Notes under the pieces: model-generated
Database searches by the model: none
What the model saw: the letters and a program-made list of their open reading frames with translations, nothing else
What the model was told of the DNA's origin: nothing
Position numbers and translations under genes: made by a program
In this document: piece after piece, positions 57,240 to 64,000 of the stretch
How the letters are laid out: the number at the start of each line of letters is the position of its first letter
How positions within the stretch are numbered: the first letter of the stretch is position 1
Assembly (NCBI GenBank): GCA_003550325.1
Contig: QKWP01000111.1
Location: forward strand, 457,049-521,048
Length of the DNA stretch: 64,000 nt
DNA from: Gigaspora rosea
Lineage: Eukaryota > Glomeromycota > Glomeromycetes > Diversisporales > Gigasporaceae
Direction: 5' to 3'

Positions 57240-57478
57240 TTTTCCCTTTTTGCAATCACAAAATTATATCTTTCTTCGTATTCAGAATTAAGTTTGCCTG
57301 GGCTAGTTGCTGTTCTAACTGACTAATTTGCATTTCAGCTGCCTTAAAGACAGCCAATAATGTTTCAGCCACTTTTTCTAAATCTCTTATTTTAGTTTCC
57401 TTGTCTTGGAATTTGGTGCGTTCAACTTCTAATTGGTTAAGATAATCGTCGTTTAAATTACTTGCTTCCTAATCCTAA
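57240..57478 (-). pseudogene. Coiled-coil exon fragment, unknown protein
   Basis: The minus strand reads about 67 codons with heptad-like Leu/Lys/Glu spacing (DDYLNQLEVERTKFQDKETK and so on) to a TGA near 57255. It lies within the left-arm-only insertion. There is no start codon; I do not recognise the family. Confidence 0.45.
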
Positions 57479-57722
57479 TAGCAAATTTGATAGGTATGAG
57501 AGAATATGAAACTTGCAATTTAGTGCAAAATTAATGATAGATTGTTTTAACCTACGTTAGCAAGAAGTTTCCCGATGTGCTGTTTAAATAATAGAATCTT
57601 TAAAGTATATGGACTAACCCAAAACATCACAACAAATGAATATATTACAATATTCGATGAATTTGGCTCCATAAGAACAAATTGCAACCATCATAACACA
57701 TCTTATATATGGTGTTGAACAT

Positions 57723-57905
57723 GTGACCCTTAAAAAACAAGAATGGACAAGTGGAAATAAGAATATTGATGATTGCATTAAGGAATTTCAACTTAAAGCT
57801 ACACAATATAAAAATGTAATTGAGTGGATTCCTTTTAATAGATTAGATAATATTCAAAAAATTAGAGAAAAATTTTTAGCAAACTGGCTAGGTCGCTATA
57901 GTGTG
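57723..57905 (+). pseudogene. Captured kinase N-terminal exon, left arm
   Basis: QEWTSGNKNIDDCIKEFQLK and VIEWIPFNRLDNIQKI match the segment just before the kinase domain of Rhizophagus HRDLHSGN kinases (WTSGN..DDFIQ..QLK..EWIPYN.F). The frame then leaves coding sequence. The mirror copy lies at 59395-59560. Confidence 0.7.
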
Positions 57906-59394
57906 TTGTATTTTGCTGTTGTGATATTGCTGAATTGTAGTCTAGTTCGAATGCAATATATTTGGATCTGGGATAGGATTAGTGAGGGTTTAAAGGTTAA
58001 GGTTAGTGGATATGTAAGTTTAAGTTTTGGGAATTAGAGACATTAGGGTTAGAATTAAGTTAGCGGATATACAGATTTAATGATTAAGGATTAGAAAAGA
58101 GGATAGTAGTAAATAGCTTGATTAGTATGATTGTACACTGTATTTGTAAAAAATAAATAAATACAAAATAATTATAATTTACATAATATTATCAAATTTT
58201 TTAAGGTGATATGTAACAATAACGCAATTGATTATAATCGATTAAAATTGTTTAAATCGCTAATATAATTTTTATAAAATTTGTTAAATTTTCTCAAACC
58301 TTGACAGTAATTTTCTTGATAAACACTAATCCAAATCTGCTCAAATTTTTACTGTAGATACTATGCAGATTAATTTATAAAATATCAAAATTTTAGCTAA
58401 TTTGGATTGATACTTCTTGAGAAATCGCTTGTATACAATAGTCAATTTTTTTAAACAAATTAACTAGCGATTTCTTAAGAATTATCAATCCAAATTTGCT
58501 GAAATTTTGGTATTTTATAAATTAATAAGCATACTTTCTACAGTAAAAATTTGAGCAGGTTTGGGTCAGTAGTTATCAGGAAAATTGCTATCAAGGTTCG
58601 AGAAATTTGACGAATTTTTTGAATTTTTGTTGTATCTGATATATTAATATATCATATAACAAAAATTCGTTAAATTTCTCGAACTTTGATAGCAATTTTC
58701 TCAATAACTGCTAACCCAAATCTGCTCAAATTTTTACTGTAGATAGTATGTATATTAATTTATAAAATATCAAAATTTTAGCAAATTTGGATCAATAATT
58801 CTTAAGAAATCGCTTATAAACGATAGTCAATTTGTTTAAAAAAATTGACTATTGTATACAAGCAATTTCTCAAGAACTACCAATCCAAATTAGCTAAAAT
58901 TTTGATATTTTATAAATTAATCTGCATAATATCTATAGTAAAAAGTTGAGCTAATTTGGATCAGTGTTTATCAAGAAAATTACTATCAAGGTTTGAGAAA
59001 ATTTAACAAATTTTATAAAAATTATATTAGCGATTTAAACTATAATCAATTATAATCAATTGTGTTATTGTTAAATATTACCTTAAAAAATTTGCTAATA
59101 TTATGTAAATTATATTTATTTATTTTTACAAATACAGTGTACAATCATACTAATCAAGTTATTTACCACTATCCTCTTTTCTAATCCCTAATCATTAAAC
59201 CTGTATATCTGCTAACTTAACTCTAACCCTAATGTCTCTAATTCCCAAAACTTAAACTCTCAAATCCGCTAACCTTAACCTTTAAACTCTCACTAACTCT
59301 ATCCCAGACCCAAATATATCATGTTTGAACTAGACTACAATTCAGCAACAGTACAACCAACAGCAAAATGCAACACACTATAGCGACCTAGCCA

Positions 59395-59560
59395 ATTTGC
59401 TAAAAATCTTTCTCTAATTTTTTGAATATTATCTAATCTATTAAAAGGAATCCACCCAATTACATTTTTATATTGTGTAGTTTTAAGTTGAAATTCCTTA
59501 ATGCAATCATCGATATTCTTATTTTCACTCGTCTATCCTTGTATTGTCTTCTGAGGGTCA
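59395..59560 (-). pseudogene. Captured kinase N-terminal exon, right arm
   Basis: Inverted copy of 57723-57905 with several substitutions and a short insertion (gtcttctgag near 59545). Confidence 0.65.
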
Positions 59561-59880
59561 CATGTTCGACATCAAGCATAAGATGTATTATGTTAGTTGC
59601 AATTTGTACATTTACTATTCTTACTTTTTCTTATAGAGCCAAATTCATCGAATATTGTCATATACAGTATTTATTTGTTGCAATATTTTGGGTTACTGTA
59701 GTTCATATATTTTAAAGTTTCTATTATTTAACAAACGTTGTCTATAAACTTATTAATATTTATAGTTATATAAATATGAATTAAAATAATTATACAATAT
59801 AATTTAATATTTTACTTCCCTTAATATCTCTAGTAAATTTTGTAATCTAGTTAATTCTTAAGCTTCACTTTATATGATGG

Positions 59881-60191
59881 CATTGAAATTTTTAAATGAG
59901 TAAAGATAATAAAATAGGAGAGACCATATAACTGGACTAGACTAAACTGTAGATATGATTTGATTGGTCTCATTAGGACTGAAGCTGGACTGAACTAAAC
60001 TGATCCAACTCTACAACGATATATGGGCAATAAAGATATAATTATTTTTTTCGTACAATAAATACAATTTGATTTTCATGTGTATATCAAATTTATATAA
60101 TGATCTATATTATGCATATTGTTGTTTACATTTTTTGGCCAATTAAAACAAATGTCCACATGCTCTAGGAATCGCAGTCATGTTCGTATTA
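59881..60191. other. Spacer
   Basis: Repeated actggactagactaaactg-like words at 59930-60000; nothing else. Confidence 0.35.
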
Positions 60192-60365
60192 AGAAAACTT
60201 ATTGTTTTACCGAATCTACTAAAGGTGCACAAGAATCAAGAATTAAAAGAAAATTCAGATTGTTAGACGTTCTAACCTAGAAAACTTATTGTTTTACCGA
60301 ATCTACTAAAGGTGCACAAGAATCAAGAATTAAAAGAAAATTCAGATTGTTAGACGTTCTAACCT
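60192..60365. repeat. Exact tandem duplication, 87-bp unit
   Basis: 60192-60278 and 60279-60365 (start agaaaacttattgttttacc) appear identical. It reads as coding-like (KTYCFTESTKGAQESRIKRK), but a stop falls at the unit junction. Confidence 0.92.
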
Positions 60366-61313
60366 ATACGTTATTGACTTTCTCTGAACACGTTTGAAAA
60401 GTTTCTCGAGGTATAGTTTTTCTATTAAATATGCAAAATGGTGATAATTTCGTTCTATCACCATATATCTAAAATAACAAAATTTTTTTCATGACCTGAG
60501 AATGAATGCTAATAGTAAGAATATCATGCCTTTCGATCAATGGTGAATCATTGTTTTATTCGGAAACTAAGGATAATTATAGAAAAGAATTTGGCTTCTG
60601 CTATGAAATGGTAGTTAGATAGACCATGACAATTTTTTTAAAAAAAAACCAATGTTAGTTTTTGAAATCTTGAATAATTCGATATAGATTTGAAAAGCCA
60701 TGTTTGGCTGCGTTTGTAGTTATCAACTCTAAAGGTAATATGTTTTATAATTGGCATCATTCTGCCTGTGGACCTTATATTTTAAGCACGTCAAAGGCTC
60801 ATAGATTTCTTTTGTTTTTAATAGATGAAAGTAAATTGAGTGAATTTATTATAATAAAAACAAAGGAATGGCTCCAGCATAAATGTGATGATTTAATACA
60901 ATATTAATAAAGTTAAATTTGAGTACTATGATACTTTCGAACAGAATTTAAGATCATTTTACTTGGAAACTACCACCTTTGTCCGATTTCGCTCAAATGC
61001 TTTAATTAACTATAACAAGACTTGCTTGTTTACTACATAAATTCCAAAGTAAAACCATTTTTTGTAGTAATTTAGGCTTATATGGATTATTAATATCTGT
61101 ATAAAGCTTGGTTTCTTATCAAACCCTGATGCAATTTCTGCCGCGCATTCACTGCGAAATTATAACGAGATGGAAGAATAGTTATGATAACAGGCGACCC
61201 AGAAGTTTTTTAATATATCTTCCTAAAGTTTTTCTTTTATACGGTTCACTTTATCAATAATATCTTGTTAAGGCATTTGGATGAAAGGTAAACGATTTTG
61301 TAAAGTAGTCTTA
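60366..61313. other. Region with a 67-codon frame, not assigned
   Basis: 60704-60907 (MAAFVVINSKGNMFYNWHHS, TTG-type start) may be a relic of a larger gene. No domain is recognised. Confidence 0.3.
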
Positions 61314-61373
61314 AATACCAGGAATGGAGTGATGCAAATCACGAATACCAGGAATGGAGTGATGCAAATCATG
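61314..61373. repeat. 30-bp tandem duplication (coding-like, YQEWSDANHE twice)
   Basis: aataccaggaatggagtgat with gcaaatca follows itself directly. The frame YQEWSDANHE continues to EVEGFTAIEIPGTKA up to about 61470. Confidence 0.8.
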
Positions 61374-61605
61374 AAGTGGAGGGTTTTACGGCAATTGAAA
61401 TACCAGGAACTAAGGCTAAACAATTTTCATGGGACCAATCTTTAGGTTCAGGTGGCGAACTGGGTTTTTAATACTGATACTATTTACCTTTACTAATTTT
61501 TGCCAATTCATTATGAAAATGTAAAGATCTATGTCATAAATCGTTAATGTGCTTTTATTAATACTCAACATAGTCTAAGTTCATATTTTTTTTCAAAAAA
61601 ATAAA

Positions 61606-62260
61606 CTAAATCTGTTGTGTATAAAAACTTAGATAGATATACCCAGCCGAGGTTTGATTATTTTTTGCATCTCTTTTGATTTTCATTTTCCACTCGACAG
61701 TCAGTTTTGGTAATCTATTTTTATTAAATAAATTGCAATTAGCCTTTTTCTCAGCTTGTGCATTAAACAACACAACGAATGTTTGGTGATCATTATCAAA
61801 AAATTTACGGCCCCAATTTGAATTATTAAGAATATTAGTCAATTGCAAATATGCATCGGGCCCATAAAAAAGCATTTATAACTACTATTTCTAAAATTAA
61901 AGTAATGAATATAGCCCTCAAAAACTCAAAAAACAGGCTTTCCAAACACGGAAATGAAATAGTTTGTTTTCCTGATTGCTTAAAATGTTCTTTAAGCTTA
62001 CTTCCTATAATATATATAAGATCGGATTTAAATTGATTGATTGCTTTGAAAGGTAATATGTACAAGCCTTCGCGACGAATATTATATTTTCGAACAGCAT
62101 TTTGGTGGCGAGTTAACCCTTTTTTTGTTTGATATATAACTTTACAAGTTTTACACTCAAAACTTTGTTGTATAGCCGTATATGGAATAAAAACTATTGT
62201 GTAACCAACAGAGGCATTAACTTGATCGTCATTAGCAGAAATAGCTTGATTATTAGTCAT
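61606..62260 (-). pseudogene. C2H2-like multi-copy family gene with one frameshift
   Basis: The minus strand starts at ATG 62260 (MTNNQAISANDD), has a zinc-finger-like FECKTCKVIYQTKKGLTRHQ (Cys-x2-Cys, one His visible, the second ligand unclear), then INQFKSDLIYIIGSKLKEHF, KQTISFPCLESLFF, after which the frame moves by one base (about 61935-61945) and continues as YGPDAYLQLTNILNNSNWGR, DNDHQTFVVLFNAQAEKK and TSAGYIYLSFYTQQI to the stop at 61606. I recall similar proteins in high copy number in Rhizophagus; function unknown. Only one change separates it from an open frame, so a base error is possible. Confidence 0.7.
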
Positions 62261-62495
62261 TACGGTTTGTTAAATCTATATATTAATAAAAATAAATATT
62301 AAATAAGTTAGTTATATATATTATAACATTGGTAATGACTTCTTACTCGATTAATTCTTTAAAGGACAATTGGTTTTGGATCAGACAATTGGTTTGATGT
62401 ATATTAAACTTATAAAAATTTTTGTAATTAATTTTTTTTTTACTATTTTTGGGGTACAAAATGATCAGCTGATATAAAATTAAGGGTACAAAAAA
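62261..62495. other. Spacer between divergent frames
   Basis: The repeated word acaattggttttggatcagacaattggttt lies at 62366-62395. No gene. Confidence 0.35.
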
Positions 62496-62762
62496 ATGGC
62501 TAATTCCAAAGATCCGCGGATATGTAATAAATTTATTAAGTTTAATGAAAATACATTCAATTATATTATATATTATTATCGTCTATCTGAAGTAAATAAA
62601 GAAATTAAGTTTAATAAAAATATATTCAATTATATTATAAATTATTATCATCTATCTGAAGTAAATAAAGAAATTAAGTTTAATGAAAATACATTCAATT
62701 ATATTATATATTATTATCGTCTATCTGAAGTAAATAAAGAAATTAATATCTTTTTGCTTTAA
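62496..62762 (+). CDS. Small ORF made of three 23-residue repeats
   Basis: MANSKDPRICNKFI is followed by three copies of IKFNENTFNYIIYYYRLSEV with NKE, then INIFLL and stop. The repeats are exact at the DNA level apart from a few bases, so the frame may be an internally duplicated relic. No domain is recognised. Confidence 0.35.
   Translation: MANSKDPRICNKFIKFNENTFNYIIYYYRLSEVNKEIKFNKNIFNYIINYYHLSEVNKEIKFNENTFNYIIYYYRLSEVNKEINIFLL
62535..62741. repeat. Tandem repeat, 69-bp unit, three copies
   Basis: Units start at 62535, 62604 and 62673 (attaagtttaatgaaaatac). Unit length is a multiple of three. Confidence 0.92.
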
Positions 62763-63430
62763 ATGCTTCTCTTAGTTCATTCCACTTGGTGTTAAAGTAT
62801 TTAAGAATTCAACAGGATAAAGGCTTTGATATCCTTGATCTTTATAGTCCAATCCCATTGTTTTTAGTGTCAAAAAAGTTCAGTGAAGTATTTTTGTAAA
62901 TTGCATCCACAAAAATTCCTTTTGAATTTCTTTCAACAGATTAAAAATTTTGCTCCTTCTGGCCCAAGCGAATTCTTTCTAAGATTTAAATCTTTTAATA
63001 GAATTGTTCCAAGTATAAATAAGGTATCTACATAACTATGTCATGCAAAATCAGAATATACATCATCTATAGTATTAAAATTTTATTCATCTTTCACTTT
63101 TAACCAATTTTGTTGGCTAATTTTAGATCATGTAATCTCTGTTAAACTCCTAAAAAGGAAACAGACCAAAGTGCTTCTGCTATATCTTTTCTCAAGGATG
63201 AGGCTCTCCCAGCGAATATCCTCTTCAGTGTATGGGATATTCACTTTCCACAATGTAAGGTCCTTTGCTTTAATAATTTGGGGCAGATTTATCTTTTTTC
63301 TGATTAAGTGCTGATTGTTGTAACGGTATCTTTCAATTTAACATCTACGGGAAAAGCCGATTCATTTTTATCCCCATAGATAAGACAGAAGAGAGCTTTT
63401 CTTGCTAACAATAATAAGTTGGCTAATATC
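62763..63430 (-). pseudogene. Crinkler (CRN)-type gene, broken
   Basis: On the minus strand the N-terminal header is recognisable: LFCLIYGDKNESAFPVDVK (about 63404-63348), then IKAKDLTLWKV-type residues in another frame (about 63280-63245), NIPYTEEDIRWESLILEKRY (about 63245-63185) and further blocks to WNELREAF (about 62790-62765). The LxLWxV and ubiquitin-like header is that of Crinklers, a family of oomycete and mycorrhizal-fungal proteins with nucleic-acid-acting C-terminal domains. At least three frame changes and several stops, and the lack of an ATG before the header, make it a pseudogene. An intron-like gtaagt..attag lies just upstream (63425-63467). Confidence 0.65.
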
Positions 63431-64000
63431 ATAAAAAAACAATCATATTTCAATAAACACTTACATTTTTTGAGATCTTTTTTTTGGGTTCAGAGTTCTC
63501 TTTATTTTCATTTTTCTTTTAGATTCGTGTAAGGAATTGAATAAGAGGTTCTTATATATTGTTGAAGCCGGAATCGAAACAGGCCAGATTGTCACAACCA
63601 AAGAAAACAGTAAAAACACACAACCAACCACACAACGAAACTAAGATGAGGCGAAAGAGATTTGGCAAGGTAAGGAGTAGGGCAAAAAGGGGAGTTCTGG
63701 GACACTTTTTCGGTACCCTGGGTACTAAAATAGTCATCTTACCTTTTTTACATCTCTGTAAACCTATATTCTATATCAACTCTTTAGTACCTATATAAAA
63801 ACCTGGGTACCAAAAATTATATAGCTAGAACTCACTATTTTTATATTTTATAATCAAATCAGATGACGACAAAGAATTAATCCCATCGTCATACCTGATA
63901 TCATATACTATTCATCTATATATAAATCAAGGTACCAAAAATTAAGTATCTATTTTTCTTTTATAATACTTTTGATAATGTTTGCTAACATAATAGCTTC
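63431..64000. other. Right end of window, no gene recognised
   Basis: ggtaccaaaaatta occurs at 63807 and 63931 in similar context, a short direct repeat. Overlapping opposed frames at 63552-63798 are not supported by any domain. Confidence 0.35.

Larger units (their letters stand above)
56869..59880. repeat. 3.0-kb inverted repeat carrying a kinase exon in both arms
   Basis: The right arm (58650-59880) mirrors the left (56869-58640) around about 58645. The left arm has an extra 550 bp (about 57018-57570) absent on the right. Close to the centre each half is itself a palindrome (58280-58620, centre about 58452; 58640-59000, centre about 58838), so the order again is palindrome of palindromes. 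Blocks: tattatataaag / ctttatatgatgg at the tips; gggtcacatgtt / aacatgtgaccc at 59565 and 57718. Confidence 0.85.

Noticed and set aside
63580..63625. B-box-like tttcgattccgg on the minus strand
   Set aside because: No A box at the right distance and no tail or target duplications.

Overview
The window looks like nuclear DNA of an arbuscular mycorrhizal fungus (Glomeromycotina, most like Rhizophagus). The grounds are the very AT-rich sequence, short GT-AG introns, and gene families known to be greatly expanded in that lineage: BTB-BACK-TLDc proteins, tyrosine-kinase-like (TKL-like) kinases with an HRDLHSGN catalytic loop, Sel1-repeat proteins, a Crinkler-type header, and repeated multi-copy orphan families. 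No bacterial or organellar operon structure is seen. The assignment rests on family recognition, not on a database search.

Left part (1-25 kb) is a tandem cluster of one BTB-TLDc gene family, all on the + strand. It holds the C-terminal end of copy 1 (1-267), a 236-bp fragment (1165-1400), a badly decayed copy split into three pieces by two multi-kilobase insertions (7495-7713, 10985-11435, 17511-17965), and one nearly complete gene (20374-21896) that appears to carry a one-base frameshift. The insertions are nests of inverted-repeat elements. A 6.07-kb long-TIR element (11436-17506) contains MITEs, a foldback, a minus-strand tRNA-derived SINE and a palindrome of palindromes. A 1.4-kb tRNA-headed SINE with 15-bp target duplications sits at 3814-5227. 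Downstream of the best gene copy an intact Crypton-like tyrosine recombinase element (about 22104-24098) is inserted, and the paralogous flanks of copies 1 and 3 give natural empty sites.

Middle part (25-39 kb) holds small MITEs, a broken sucrose-transporter-like gene (27640-30331), unrecognised minus-strand coding fragments (33366-34313), a tRNA-Ser(UGA), a small SVIP-like gene with three exons (34765-35190), a 5'-truncated protein kinase (35749-36875, minus) and a Sel1-repeat gene (37390-38208, minus). The last three protein genes and the tRNA are the most convincing functional host genes.

Right part (39-64 kb) is mostly repeats and pseudogenes: five MITE/hAT-type elements in the whole window show perfect 8-bp target duplications (one a 2.2-kb element at 45778-48020), a RhoGAP-like fragment, a decayed Sel1 gene, a long decayed member of a Rhizophagus multi-copy family (52567-54940), a kinase N-lobe fragment, a 3-kb inverted repeat carrying a kinase exon in both arms (56869-59880), a frameshifted C2H2-like family member, a three-repeat small ORF and a broken Crinkler-type gene.

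Overall this is a locus where expanded gene families are being duplicated and then taken apart by nested palindromic elements. Only the Crypton-like recombinase encodes an apparently complete mobility protein; all other elements seem non-autonomous. Three single N positions (9393, 12692, 30413) mark assembly joins, two of them next to repeats.
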